Shown here piece by piece: positions 1 to 19,119 of a stretch of 64,000 bases of DNA. Below the pieces are notes generated by a model that worked only from the letters and a program-made list of their open reading frames with translations, was not told where the DNA came from and did not search any database. This stretch comes from Paratrimastix pyriformis (lineage: Eukaryota; Preaxostyla; Paratrimastigidae): positions 12,501 to 76,500 of the forward strand of contig JAPMOS010000086.1 of the NCBI GenBank assembly GCA_027972325.1, read 5' to 3'. Position 1 is the first letter of the stretch, and each line of letters opens with the position of its first letter. Position numbers and translations under genes: made by a program.

Positions 1-789
1 GCATTTATCGAGTCGCCCGTTTTGTCGACCCGGGGATATAAGATACAGTATGCTTTGAGTCTGTTTGGTCAAGTTGACGGGATTCCGCACACTTTTATTG
101 GATGGCCTCGAGTTCGGCCATGCTGCGCGGGCGTGGATCGTTTTAATGCTGTTTTCCAATGCAGACTCTGGGTGTATTTCAGTGGTGAAGCGAGGCAGTC
201 GATTTGAGGGCACCCTCGGTCGGACAGAGGCAGATGAGGCACGTTGTTCTCTCAGGAAGGCCTCTCACAACCCACACAAGAAACGGACCTGGATCAATCA
301 TAGGCTCATCTGCGTGAGGAAGTTCTTCGAAAGAGCCGCGACTCCCAGTATCGTCTGCTTCATCGTCGTCCTCCTCCTCCTCCTCCATCCCCACCCCTAG
401 TACAGAAATATTGGATGAATATGCCGGTGCAGAATCCAACAAACCTGAACAGTCAGCCAATCCCCTCGATCTAACAGACCATCTCATGTCGTGTCGTCAC
501 TCATGTCATCCTTTGTCTTTTCTAGCACCAACCTCAATGACTTTTCCATCAGCCAAATTACCCTCAGCGCCCTCAACGATCAACTGTCCAAGCCTGGGAT
601 CAATTTTGGCGTGACTGATCATTGATCCGACTTTGTTGAAACGATCGGCACTCGTCCCATCCCACAACGCGAAGAAGGCCGGGGTCCCTCCCACCCGTCG
701 ACCCCGTCCCATCGTGTCTGTGTCTCTGTGCTCTCTCAAACCAGAACTGTGAATCTATTCAACGTCTTGGGCAAATCAGGCGATCTGAC
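1..789. other. No confident gene at left edge
   Basis: I see no recognisable domain here. The best candidate is a minus-strand reading frame at 506-739 (77 codons, ends KVIEVGARKDKG) that looks more protein-like than its neighbours, with an acidic run (GMEEEEEDDDEADD) in another minus frame at about 340-400. They could be exons of one gene, but no splice pair or homology supports this. Confidence 0.2.
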
Positions 790-814
790 GGGGGGGGGGG
801 GGGGGGGGGGGGGG
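790..814. repeat. Poly-G run, 25 nt
   Basis: An uninterrupted run of 25 G. Similar C runs at 13971, 31527 and 42129 lie in introns or spacers, so long G/C homopolymers are common in this genome. Confidence 0.95.
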
Positions 815-892
815 CAAGGATCCCAAAGGAACACATTTAAAGGTGCTTCACCAAAGAAATGTTGGATTCACGGGGCCAGGGGACGAGACGCC

Positions 893-2040
893 GAGGACAG
901 GGACGGGCGACCAGGGCGGGCGACCAGGGGCAGGGCGACCAGGGGACCAGGGGACGGACGACCAGGGGACGGACGACCAGGGGACGGACGACCAGGGGAC
1001 GGAGCGACCAGGGGACGAGCGACCAGGTGCGGAGCGTCCAGGTGACGGGGACCAGGGGCGGGAGCGCCAGGGGCGAACGACGCCAGAGCGCAGGGACGGG
1101 CGACAGGCGACCAGGGGAGGAGCACCAGGGGCGGAACGACCAGGACAGGAGCGCCAGGGGACGGGCGACGGACTACCAGGGGACGGGGCGACGGAGCACC
1201 AGGGGACGGGGAAGCACAGGGGCGGGGCGACGGGGTGCCAGGGACGGGGTAGGGACGCCCAGGGACGGGACGCCAGGGACGGACGCCCAGGGCGGGGTGA
1301 CCAGGGGCGGGGTGACCAGGGGCGGAGTGACCAGGGGCGGGGTGACCAGGGGCGGGAGTGACCAGGGCGGGGCACCAGGGGACGGGGCGACCAGGGGACG
1401 GGCGAGGGCGACCGGGACGGGCGACCAGGGGCGGGCGACCGGGGAGGAGCGAGCAGGGGCGGGGCGACGGAGCGACCAGGTGACGGGCGACCAGGGGCGG
1501 GGCGACCAGGGGCGGGAGCGACCAGGGGACGAGCGACCAGGGGCGGGGCACGGAGCGACCAGGGCGGGGCGCGGAGCACCAGGGGACGGGCGCCCAGGGG
1601 ACGGACGCCAGGGGCGGGGTGACCGGGGACGGGGCGACCGGGGGCGACCGGGGACGGGCGACCAGGGACGGGAACGGAGCACCAGGGGAGGAGCGACCGG
1701 GGGCGGAGCACCGGGGACGGGCGACCAGGGGCAAGCACCAGGGGCGAGCGACCAGGTGACGGAGCGACCAGGGCGGGGCACCAGGGGCGGATCCCGGGGC
1801 GGGCGCGGAGCGACCAGGCGGACGACCGGGGACGGGGCGACCAGGGGCGGACTCCCGGGGCGGACGACAGGCGACCAGGGCGGAGCACCAGGTGGCGGGG
1901 CGACCGGGGACGGGCGACCAGGGGCGGGCGACCGGACGCTCGCCCGAGCTCGAGTGGCCGGGGACGGGCACCTTGGACGGGGCAGCCAGGGGCCGACGAC
2001 CGGGGACGGCGGCCAGACCAGGGGCGGAGCTCCTGCACCG
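893..2040. repeat. GC-rich 12-bp minisatellite (GACCAGGGGNGG-like)
   Basis: About 1.1 kb of degenerate tandem units built on GACCAGGGG plus ACG/CGG variants. The unit length is close to a multiple of three and lacks A/T-rich stop codons, so long open frames appear on both strands by accident. The array directly precedes the LINE coding region. It could be a 5' monomer array of that element or an unrelated minisatellite; the sequence alone does not decide. Confidence 0.85.
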
Positions 2041-2160
2041 TGGACGGAGCGCCGGGGCGGGCACCAGGCCAGGCGGGGCCCCGGTGGGGGTCGCCCCATC
2101 GAACGCGGTCGGCCAGGAGCCGAAGACGCAGGTGCGAACCCCCCTCGGACAGGCCCCGAC

Positions 2161-2928
2161 ATGATTTGGGTGGGGGCTGCCCTCCAGCCTCACCCCGATT
2201 TGGTGGGGCTGCGAATCCTGCGCTCACCTCGAGCTGGTGGCCGCGGCGGGCGAAGAGCTCCGGCAACGCGTCGTACATTGCGTCGCGGGAGCGTGGGGGC
2301 CCTAAGTCAAAACCATCGACAACGAGGCGCCCGCGTGGTGCTCAGGAAGATCAGGATGGGCAGGCAACAGCAGGCCACTGGCAAAAGGCTCGCCCCCAGC
2401 TTGCCCACCAGCCCCCAGCCAGTGGCATGGCACCCCAGCAGCACCGCAAGGCCGGGCCGACGGGAGAGCACCGGGGCGGTCGCCACAGGGAATGGGTCCG
2501 CCCAGACCGCAGCGCCGGCCCCCGTCATCGTTTACACCAACCCCCGGCAGTTGCGCCGCCGACCACGACGCCATCGCCCCGCAGCGGCTGCCGACCCCGT
2601 GATCGTCTACGCCAATCCCCGCGCCCCGCGGCACGCCGTCCCCCCGGCGCCATCACTCCGCAACAGTGGGAGCCCCCTCGTCGTATACGCCCCCAGCATC
2701 CGGCAGCGCCTCGAGGACAGCGGCGGGCGCCCCTCCCCTTCGTCACACTGGCCGTCGGGGCCAACAAGGGCCAACCCCAACCGGCATACTTTCAGCCTCA
2801 GCCCCAGCCCAGGGGCGGTGGAGGCCGCGCCTTTCGGGGCTAACCGCCCCGACAATCGGGAGGCCGGGGTCCCCCCCATGAGGGCCGCCACAACCAGGAC
2901 CCCGCTGGAGGCAGCGGAAGGGGCGTGA
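2161..2928 (+). CDS. ORF1-like protein of the LINE
   Basis: Open frame from an ATG at 2161 (the frame is open back to 859 through the minisatellite). It encodes about 255 residues rich in Arg, Pro and Ala. Three similar segments, PVIVYTNPRQLRRR, PVIVYANPRAPRH and PLVVYAPSIRQR, occur in order, so the protein contains an internal repeat of about 20-40 residues. I recognise no domain. Its basic character and position before the nuclease/RT frames fit an RNA-binding ORF1 of a LINE, but that is inference. Its stop TGA overlaps a GTG that opens the next frame. Confidence 0.4.
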   Translation: MIWVGAALQPHPDLVGLRILRSPRAGGRGGRRAPATRRTLRRGSVGALSQNHRQRGARVVLRKIRMGRQQQATGKRLAPSLPTSPQPVAWHPSSTARPGRRESTGAVATGNGSAQTAAPAPVIVYTNPRQLRRRPRRHRPAAAADPVIVYANPRAPRHAVPPAPSLRNSGSPLVVYAPSIRQRLEDSGGRPSPSSHWPSGPTRANPNRHTFSLSPSPGAVEAAPFGANRPDNREAGVPPMRAATTRTPLEAAEGA

Positions 2929-3752
2929 TCGAAAGTTCTCCGGCTTTCCCTCCTGCCCCGGGCGAGCCCCGCTTGTCTCCTGGCCTGTTCTCCCCTCCGC
3001 CGCAGGACCCACCACCCAACCCCCATTTAGCACTGGCGGGGTCGGGGCCCCTGGCGCCGGAGAGCCATGCCCCTATCCCCCCCGGCGACCCGGCCGCGGC
3101 CCGCGAGGACGACGATGCCCCGAGTGACGAGGCCCTCCAGCCCCGAGAGGCCGACGACCCGCGCGTCTGGGAAAGAGGCCCCTTCGTCTACATTCTGGTC
3201 GGGGCCCACGGACGGAGCTACGTGGGCGCTACCACAGACCCAACGCGGCGCCTCGCCCAACACAACGGGGCTCGACCGGGGGGGGCCCGGGCCACCCGAC
3301 AGAATCGCCCCTGGCGCCTGGTGGGACTGGCGGCCGGCCTCGCCTGCTGGCACGAGGCCATCGAGCTGGAGGCCGCTGTGAGGAACCCCGCAGCCGGCCA
3401 TGGGCAGCCGACATTCACCGGGAGCTCTCGGCCACTGGCAGCCTCGAGGTTCTCCGACAACTCGCACCGAGACGGGGAGCCCGCGCCTACCGCCACGACA
3501 TCCGGGGGCCGCTGGACTGAGCTCACGCAGGGGACCCGAACCGCCCCGAGGACCCGCGCCGACAAGGAGGAGGCCCAGGCGCGCTTCATCTGGGTGATGG
3601 CCGCGACCGACCCTGACGAGGCATCCGCCCGGCTGGAGGCAGGCCTGCGGCCGGAGGGGAGCCACCGTGTGAAGGGCCACACCAGGGGAAAGGCCACCCC
3701 ACCCCGCCGCCCCAACGGGAGATCGCTCTCCGCCAGGTCAAGGAGGCCATGA
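2925..3752 (+). CDS. SLX1-like GIY-YIG endonuclease frame of the LINE
   Basis: A 275-residue frame. Residues about 87-154 (3183-3386) form a GIY-YIG nuclease: FVYILVG (GIY strand), SYVGATTDPTRRLAQHNG (YIG strand with the conserved Arg and the QHN motif), a GGARATRQNRPWRLV segment typical of SLX1, and a downstream Glu (ELEAAV) at the place of the metal-binding Glu. The N-terminal part is Pro-rich. Known retroelement GIY-YIG domains belong to Penelope-like elements, not to LINE-type RTs. The stop at 3750-3752 overlaps an ATG (ATGA) that starts the RT frame. Frame entry at 2925 is a GTG, so real initiation here is uncertain; the domain may be translated as part of a longer product. Confidence 0.75.
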   Translation: MIESSPAFPPAPGEPRLSPGLFSPPPQDPPPNPHLALAGSGPLAPESHAPIPPGDPAAAREDDDAPSDEALQPREADDPRVWERGPFVYILVGAHGRSYVGATTDPTRRLAQHNGARPGGARATRQNRPWRLVGLAAGLACWHEAIELEAAVRNPAAGHGQPTFTGSSRPLAASRFSDNSHRDGEPAPTATTSGGRWTELTQGTRTAPRTRADKEEAQARFIWVMAATDPDEASARLEAGLRPEGSHRVKGHTRGKATPPRRPNGRSLSARSRRP

Positions 3753-6215
3753 CCCGGGACGGACTCAGCGTGCGCCGGCCCAGAGGCGACGCACCCGCCC
3801 TCTGGCGCGCGTGGGACAAGCTCCGCAAGGGGCGGGACGAGTCCCGCCGCGCAGCCGCCGCCTCGCAACTCCACCTTTTCTTCACCGACCGACGTCGACT
3901 CCACCGCCTCCTCCTGGCCCCGACACGGTGCACCTGCCCGATCGCCCCGGCGGAACTGCGGCGCCACCATCTGGCAGAGGCGGCGGCGACCCCACCACCC
4001 AGCACCAACCCAATCTGGCCGGAGCTGGCCCCACCTCCCCCGCTCGCCGAGACCTCCACCCCGGCCGAGCAGCCCTTCTCGGCCACCGAAATCGCCGAGG
4101 CCATCCACAACGCCGACCCCCACTCAGCCCCGGCGCCAGCCGACGCGGCCACGATCCGGGACATAAGACGACTGCTGGACGAAGGCGAGGAGCTGCGTGC
4201 CCGGGACGGCCCCCCCTCCCCGTTCATGGCCGCCCTGCTCCACCTCTTCAACATGTGCCTGGCCGAAGGAACAGTCCCGCGCAGCTGGGCCCGGGCCGTG
4301 GCCGTCCTCATCCACAAGAAGGGGGAAGCCGCCGGAGGAGATCCGGAGCTGGCGCCATGTGGTCCTCACGGCCCAACTCTCGCGAATCTACGGAGCCCTG
4401 CTCTCGCGCCGCCTCGAGGACTTCCTGCTCAGGGCCGGCCGGATCAGTGGGGCACAGGCGGGTTTCATCCGGGGCCAGGAGAGCCACTTCTCCGTGCTCC
4501 GCTTGCAGGCCTGGATCACCAGGGCCCGCCGTGAGCGCCCCCCTTTCGCGGGCGTACTTTTTCTCGATATCACCAATGCTTTCGGGACCCTGGGGCGGGA
4601 CGCCCTGGAGGGCAGTCTCCGGTGGGGTGGGGTCCCACCGACACTGCGGCGCGCCATCATGGGCACTTACCGCGACATTGAGATGTGCCTGCCCTTTGAA
4701 GGAGAAGCCGGCGCCCCCATCCCGCTGGGCCGTGGCACTCGGCAGGGGACCCCTTGAGTCCAACTGTCTTCATTCTCGCGCTGGAGCCGCTACTACATGC
4801 GCTCTCCCGGATCGATGGCCTCCTCGTTTTGGCATTTGCCGATGACCTAGCCATGGCCGCGCGCGACAAGGAGGCCCTGACCCGAGCCTTGCGAGTGATC
4901 GCGGAGTTCGGGGCCTGGTCGGGCCTTCACCTGAACCTCCCCAAGTGCGCCGCCCTGGTGGCCAGCCAGGGCCGCCAGTGCCCACCTGCGGACGTGGACA
5001 TCTGCGCGCCGGCCGGCCGGATCCCCCACTGGCCCTGGGCGGGACGTTCCGTTACCTTGGGGTCGAGGTGGGCTGGGAGCTGGACTCGACGCCGGCGCTG
5101 GAGGCCGCCCGGATCGAATTCGAAGCTCGCCTCACCGCCATCGGCACATCCCACCTCCCCCCGCTGGCCAAGATCGATACGCTGGCCTCCCTTGCCTTGC
5201 CCGTCCTGCAGCATGTCCTCGCTGTCTGCCCCGCCCCCAAGCTGGATGGCTGGGGTCCAACGGAGCATCCGGGACTCGTGCAACAACTGGCTATTGAACC
5301 CCCGAGAGATGGCGCCCACCCGGAAACGCTGGTGCCTGCCGGGCATGCCGGAGCTCCTGCTCTTCACTCCTGCCGCGCATGGGGCTGGGGGCCCCCGCTT
5401 GGACCGGCTCGAGGAGACCCTCAAACTCGGACTGATCGGCCGGATCCTGATACCACCGACCGACCCCGCGGCTCGCGAGCACTGGGCCGCGGCAGCAGTC
5501 CCCTGGCAGAGGAGTTCCGGCACCGAGAGCACCACGGGGACACGAGGCACCGGCCAACAACTGGGACCTGTGGACCTGGGTGGCCTGGTACGAAGACCGA
5601 CGGAAGATCCGCATCGGTCGCATAGCTGGACGATGGGCGGTCCAGCAGCGGACCATCCGGGCATCCAAGCTCTTTTCCCGAAAGGCACCGGAGCGCCACC
5701 CGGCCCTCAACAAGCTGACGGAGCTCCAGACGTACCTCTGCTGGCTGAGCACGGTCCCGCGAAATGCGGCGCTCCTCTTCACGGACGGATCGTTCCAACA
5801 AGGACAGGGCGGCGGCGCCGCGGCAGTGCTCATGACCCGAGACCGGACGACCGCGGCCGCCGTGCGCCTCCCACAGGCGCGGGGAACGGCGACGCGGAGC
5901 TAGCCGCGCTGGAGCTCGCCGCGGCCACCATCAAGTCCGCCCGGGCCGACGGGCGCCTCCTCCCACACCAGCCGGTGGCCATCTGTGCGGACAGCCAGTA
6001 TGCCCTGGGCGCTGCGGCGGGGTGGACGCGAATCCAGTTTGCGCACGCGCGGGTGCTGGCCCTCCGGGAGGCCCTCCAAGTGGCCAAGCCTGTGGTCCTC
6101 CGCTACGTCCCGGCGCACGTGGACCGGATCCCGGGGCCCTGGTGATCCCCTCCATCCCTGGCAACCAGCTGGCCGACCGCCTGGCTGAGGCGGCGCGCCT
6201 CGGGGACCACCAGAC
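3749..6215 (+). pseudogene. LINE reverse transcriptase and RNase H, frame-shifted
   Basis: Reading starts at an ATG that overlaps the previous stop. RT landmarks in order: FMAALLHLFNMCLAEGTVPRSW with HKKG (motifs 0-1, about 4225-4325), AQAGFIRG (4458), VLFLDITNAFGTL (4555), RGTRQGTP then LSPTVFILALEPLL (4733-4795), AFADDLAM (4832-4855) and FRYLGVEVG (5046-5075). RNase H follows: LLFTDGSF (about 5770), AELAALELAAA, ICADSQYAL (about 5980), YVPAHVD and GNQLADRLAEAA (about 6160), giving the D-E-D-D set. Coding jumps between frames at about 4350, 4755, 5020, 5260, 5580, 5890 and 6140. All catalytic residues remain, so decay is recent or the indels are artefacts. Confidence 0.8.
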
Positions 6216-6305
6216 AGAGGGGGCATCCAGGCCACATTCCCAACACAAGAGCTTTGCGGCCCAATCGGCCCCGCCCAGTGGCCCTCAGGCCCAGCCGAGT
6301 CCCCA

Positions 6306-7232
6306 TTGCCCTTCTCGCACAAATTCCTCACACGCTCACTGCTCACGACCCTGGCAAGGCTGGCCCACGAGGAGGAGGAGGCACGCGACTGGCTGGCGTG
6401 TCCGTACGCCTACCACCCACTTGAACCCATCTCGGCCCGGGTCAGCAACACCTGGTGGACCAGGCGCGGCGAGCCACTCTCCACGGTGCGCAAGCTGTGT
6501 GCAGCCAAGTGCCAGGCCTTCTGGGGGGTCAATCAGGTCAAGGCCCGGCTCGGGGGGGGCCGGGGATCCGCGCTCTGTCCATTCGGGTGCGGGACCGTGG
6601 AGACCCAGAGCCACCTCCTGGGGGGCTGCCGCCACTTCCGGCTATTCTATGTGAAGCGCCATGACCAGGTGCTCCGGGCCTTGGCCAGGGCCCTCACGGC
6701 CGCCGGCCTGAAGGTGGTCGTCCACGACTCGGCAGCCAACGCACGCAAGGCAACCCAGATCCCGGAGGAGCTCCAGGCGCGAATCCCGGCCCACCTGCGC
6801 CACCTCCGACCCGACCTGCTGGTGTGCCCCGGCGAGGGAGGGCCGGAGACCCCCACTGTCATCGAGCTGGCCGTCACCACTGCCGTGCGGGACGAGGACC
6901 TGGCAAAAGCGCGGGACGGGAAGCTCGCCCAGTATCGGGGCTACTGCCAGGCGGCGGGGTTCGACAACCGAGCCCTTCTCTTCGGGGCCACCGGGTGCAT
7001 CCCGGGACAGTCGGTTCGGGACCTCCTCCAGCTCGTCCCTGGCACTGAACACAAGACGCTCTGCGAGGCCCTGCGGAGGATCAGCGGGGACTTGACGCGG
7101 AGCATACTGGCACTGTTCCTCATGCGCGACAGTGACCGCAGGGACCGAGCCAGCACCCAGATCCACCGCCCGGCCGCAGCCCCAAGTGGATTTCTCCATC
7201 CCCCCCTACGACACCTTCACGGGTCGCCCTGA
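6306..7232 (+). CDS. C-terminal zinc motif and restriction-like endonuclease of the LINE
   Basis: An open 308-residue frame. Residues 91-108 are CPFGCGTVETQSHLLGGC (CX3CX7HX4C), followed by RHDQV, as in the C-terminal zinc domain of R2/NeSL/CRE-type LINEs. Residues 168-210 carry RPDLLV, then VIELAVTT, then KLAQYRGY. This is the PD-(D/E)XK-type restriction-like endonuclease (RLE) of R2-like elements, in the same order relative to the zinc motif. Together with the GIY-YIG domain this makes two nucleases in one element. The frame is intact to its stop and is followed by the 3' segment. Confidence 0.75.
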   Translation: MPFSHKFLTRSLLTTLARLAHEEEEARDWLACPYAYHPLEPISARVSNTWWTRRGEPLSTVRKLCAAKCQAFWGVNQVKARLGGGRGSALCPFGCGTVETQSHLLGGCRHFRLFYVKRHDQVLRALARALTAAGLKVVVHDSAANARKATQIPEELQARIPAHLRHLRPDLLVCPGEGGPETPTVIELAVTTAVRDEDLAKARDGKLAQYRGYCQAAGFDNRALLFGATGCIPGQSVRDLLQLVPGTEHKTLCEALRRISGDLTRSILALFLMRDSDRRDRASTQIHRPAAAPSGFLHPPLRHLHGSP

Positions 7233-7542
<310 letters not shown>

Positions 7543-7595
7543 GGGGTTATCTTCGCATTCAAAATCGCCATTTGAGTGCGCTCTTTCTGCAAGGA

Positions 7596-8303
7596 ATGAG
7601 CCCTTCAAACGATACCTCCGGCTCTCTCCATTGGCTTCGAAAAGCCATCAAGAAGCACGACAATGGTCTCGCTCGTCGTGTTCGCCACCACTATGAGAAA
7701 GATGCCGATGATCTTCGTTCCGACATCTGCTGTTTGGTCAATTTCATTGCTGAAACAGCTCCGAAGGAATTCGTTGTGAAATTGTCACGGATTTTTGAGA
7801 TGCTTTCACCGTCCACGATCAAAGAGATCGATTGCTACACAGCATTCAATTCCGACCCACATTACCGCTCGCTCAGAGATTCGAAATCGGAATCGGAATC
7901 CACTCCTTTGAATCCTCAGAAAACATCTCCGCAGCCTCCAGCATCAAAAAAAGCATCCAGCCCGCCACCATCAGATCATGTCACCACTCCGACTCAGAAG
8001 ACGGAGTCGGTGAAGAGCCCACCAAAGAGCCCACCAAAGCGCCCACCACCACCGCCACCACCACCGCCCAAACATTCCGCTCCACGTGAAGATGGCAAGC
8101 ACCACCCACCACCACAAACGTTCGCGCCGGCCCCCCTTGTGCCCCCGCCACCGTTTCCGTATGGACCAGTCGCCCTACACGCCGTCCCCGTGCAGTTCGC
8201 ATGCGCGCCATTCGAATTTGCTTCCGTGGAGCCGTTTGAGTATGAGGACTCTGGCCCACCGCAGCCGAGAGCACGCCGCCGCCGCCACCGTCGCCGGGGG
8301 TAG
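7596..8303 (+). CDS. Hypothetical proline-rich protein
   Basis: ATG at 7596, 235 residues. The N-terminal half (about residues 1-100) is a globular-looking helical region with LRKAIKKHDNGLARRVRHHY and CCLVNFIAETAPKEFVVKLS. The C-terminal half is low complexity: SPPKSPPKRPPPPPPPPP, then a Pro/His/Phe-rich stretch and a final Arg-rich RARRRRHRRRG. I recognise no family. The gene lies between the LINE and a truncated copy of it; the second insertion starts within about 20 bp of this stop codon. It could be a terminal exon, since the frame is open upstream into the (TG)n tract. Confidence 0.45.
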   Translation: MSPSNDTSGSLHWLRKAIKKHDNGLARRVRHHYEKDADDLRSDICCLVNFIAETAPKEFVVKLSRIFEMLSPSTIKEIDCYTAFNSDPHYRSLRDSKSESESTPLNPQKTSPQPPASKKASSPPPSDHVTTPTQKTESVKSPPKSPPKRPPPPPPPPPKHSAPREDGKHHPPPQTFAPAPLVPPPPFPYGPVALHAVPVQFACAPFEFASVEPFEYEDSGPPQPRARRRRHRRRG

Positions 8304-8319
8304 ACGACGGGGCGGCACT

Positions 8320-8471
8320 TCCCCCCCTACGATATTCACGGGTCGCCCTGATCCGCGCAGGGTGGGGACGAGCCACGACAGCGCGATAGGAGGAGGGCGC
8401 CGCTAGTAAAATAGTGCGCGCTTTCCTCTTAGCACTGTATACCCAACAGGCTCAAAGATCATCATCATCAT

Positions 8472-8546
<75 letters not shown>
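8320..8546 (+). mobile_element. 5'-truncated second copy of the LINE
   Basis: About 150 bp nearly identical to 7198-7352 (CGGGTCGCCCTGATCCGCGC, the GCGCGATAGGAGGA block, GCACTGTATACCCAACAGGC) followed by (TCA)n and (TG)n at 8474-8546. Severe 5' truncation is normal for LINE insertion. This copy fixes the 3' end of the family. Confidence 0.85.
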
Positions 8547-8547
<1 letters not shown>

Positions 8548-8831
8548 GGGCCGAAGCCCGCGGGAAACATAGACCCCGGTCCGCCCTCCTCGCGAGACGA
8601 GCTCGCAAGAAGGAGCGCCCCAGGAGACCCATGGGTCGGCTCGCGCCCCCCAATCGGGGCAGTCACCGCCATGGCCCACCCACGGGTAGGGGCGAAAGAG
8701 GCAAGCGTGTTCCCCCCACCTTAACGACACGCAGATTTGCAAAGAAGACATGCGAATCTGTTGGGGGGATCCTCTCGAACCGACACAAGGGCGCATACCC
8801 ATTCACGCATTGATCCCCTCGCCCGTTCCAT
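8547..8831. other. Spacer, no confident gene
   Basis: No gene is supported. On the minus strand this stretch is the expected place for further exons of the glycoprotein gene at 9019-13874, but I could not join a frame convincingly. Confidence 0.4.
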
Positions 8832-9018
8832 GCACAGACCACTCACGAGAATCTCGGAATCGACACCACATGAGCGCAGACCCATTTCACCCATCGCTCT
8901 CCCCTCGCCAGTCAGTCCATTCGGCACAGACCACTCACGAGAATCTCGGAATCGACACAAGAGCGCATCCCAATTCACACATTGCTCCCTCGCCCGTTCG
9001 GCACAGACCACTCACGAG

Positions 9019-9031
<13 letters not shown>
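8832..9031 (-). repeat. Triplicated exon end and splice donor
   Basis: Three copies of GCACAGACCACTCACGAGAA and about 15 more bases start at 8832, 8923 and 9001. On the minus strand each reads as the end of the glycoprotein exon (...ILVSG) followed by a GTCTGTG donor. Only the 9001 copy is in frame with the long upstream exon; the other two are decoy donors. Confidence 0.7.
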
Positions 9032-13874
<4,843 letters not shown>

Positions 13875-14235
13875 CCTATCACCACCTGGATGAAGTGCAG
13901 GGAGTGGTTGGCGCCAATTTGCCGGCGCCGGCATTTTTTAACAATACGGACACTCTCCTTATCTAAATCGCCCCCCCCCCCCCCCCCCCCGCGCTTGACC
14001 GGATTTGGGAGCGAAAGCGTCTTTTGTGTTGGTACTGAGCGTCCCGGGGCGATTAAAATGGGACACGACAGTCGATGGGGTGGGAGATAATGGAGACAAC
14101 TGGGAGAAGGGGATGGAGAGAGGGCGTCGATACATGACGAGAATCAAAAGAAAAGAGATGAGATCGTGGGAAGACCCCATGGGGTAAGATCCACTCAACC
14201 CGCCGTTTTTTTCGAACTGTTTGTTGTTGTTGTTG
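13875..14235. other. Intergenic, with a 20-nt poly-C at 13971-13990
   Basis: Short spacer between the start of the glycoprotein gene and the stop of the SLC35F6-like gene, both on the minus strand. No coding signal. The glycoprotein promoter should lie in this stretch, but I see no clear motif. Confidence 0.5.
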
Positions 14236-18214
<3,979 letters not shown>

Positions 18215-18331
18215 TCTGGGGCACACAAAAAAATGGATCAGAAGGGCCTCGAACAAAGAGGGAACCCAAACCACAGGATTGGTCTGCTCAGCCGGGGACG
18301 AAGAACCACTTCGAACAGCACACACAACACA
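18215..18331. promoter_or_regulatory. Putative bidirectional promoter
   Basis: Only 117 bp separate the start codons of the SLC35F6-like gene (minus) and the E2 gene (plus). No TATA box stands out. A shared promoter is inferred from the head-to-head spacing only. Confidence 0.4.
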
Positions 18332-19119
18332 ATGGCCGCACCTCGTCGCATCCAGAAGGTCAGCTTCCGATCACTTTGTCTTTTTTTGTTTGTATTTATA
18401 TCTCTATTTTTTTCTCCTTTTTCTCGCGTGATTTCCGACCATTTTTTCGTTCCTAGGAGCTCATGGACTACCAAGCCCATCCCCAGGCCTCCATTGCCTC
18501 TTTGACCCCTCGTGCCGATGATATCTACAAGTGGGATATTGTCATGAACGGCCCTGTCTGTTTGTTTCCTCCTGCTGTCTTCACGTTGGGTTGACACTTG
18601 ATTCGGGCAGGCTGGCACCCCCTATGCTGGTGGCCGTTTCCGTCTCCTGGTTCAGTTCCCTCCCAACTATCCGTTTGAGGCTCCCAAGGTTTGTCAAGCC
18701 GTCGTCCTTTTCTGATTGCATTGTTGTCGCTTCATTTTTCCCGATAGGTTTCTTTCGCGCATCCTGTCTATCATATGAATGTGGAGAAGGATGGTTCCCA
18801 TGTGTGCTTGAACTCTCTCCTTCCCGGCACCTGGCGGCCAACCGTGAAGATGACCACCGGTCTGGGATCACCCGCCCAGCTAAGTGTCTTCGGCCTCTCA
18901 TCATCCTCCTTGGCTTTCTCCATAGTCGTCGACGAACTTGCTGCTCTTCTCGCCAACCCGAACCCCGGTCTGTCTCCCGAGCTCCAGTCCAACTTTATCA
19001 TATGTGTTTTTTCGTCCTCAGACCACGCTGTCGTTGCCGAATACGCCGCTCTTTTCAACACCGACCGCGTTGCCTATGACCGCGCTGCCCGGGAGTGCAC
19101 CCAGCATCATGCACATTAA
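18332..19119 (+). CDS. E2 ubiquitin-conjugating enzyme (UBC fold)
   Basis: Six exons: 18332-18358, 18457-18555, 18611-18688, 18748-18859, 18926-18967 and 19022-19119, all with GT-AG introns of 54-98 bp. The spliced protein is about 151 residues, normal for an E2. MAAPRRIQK then ELMDYQ is the N-terminal helix. GTPYAGGRFRLLVQFPPNYP and FEAPKVSFAHPVYHMN are the core sheet. HVCLNSL holds the active-site Cys, WRPTVKMTTVVDELAALLAN is the next helix, and DRVAYDRAARECT the last. The usual HPN motif reads HMN; its Asn, which stabilises the transition state, is kept. Expected activity is ubiquitin or ubiquitin-like transfer from E1 to substrates. Donors are GTCAGC, GTCTGT, GTTTGT, GTCTGG and GTCTGT. 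Confidence 0.9.

Noticed and set aside
848-2278. Very long open frames on both strands through the minisatellite (up to about 690 codons)
   Set aside because: They result from a 12-bp GC-rich repeat without stop codons; the translations are pure low-complexity R/G/T or P/S/R and no frame is favoured.
3183-3386. GIY-YIG domain as a host SLX1 gene next to a LINE
   Set aside because: Host SLX1 has a C-terminal RING/PHD-like zinc domain, which is missing here, and the frame runs into the RT through an ATGA overlap. Kept as part of the element, with the doubt stated.
4754-6145. Penelope-like element
   Set aside because: The RT has LINE motifs, and it is followed by RNase H and an R2-type zinc/RLE end, which Penelope elements lack.
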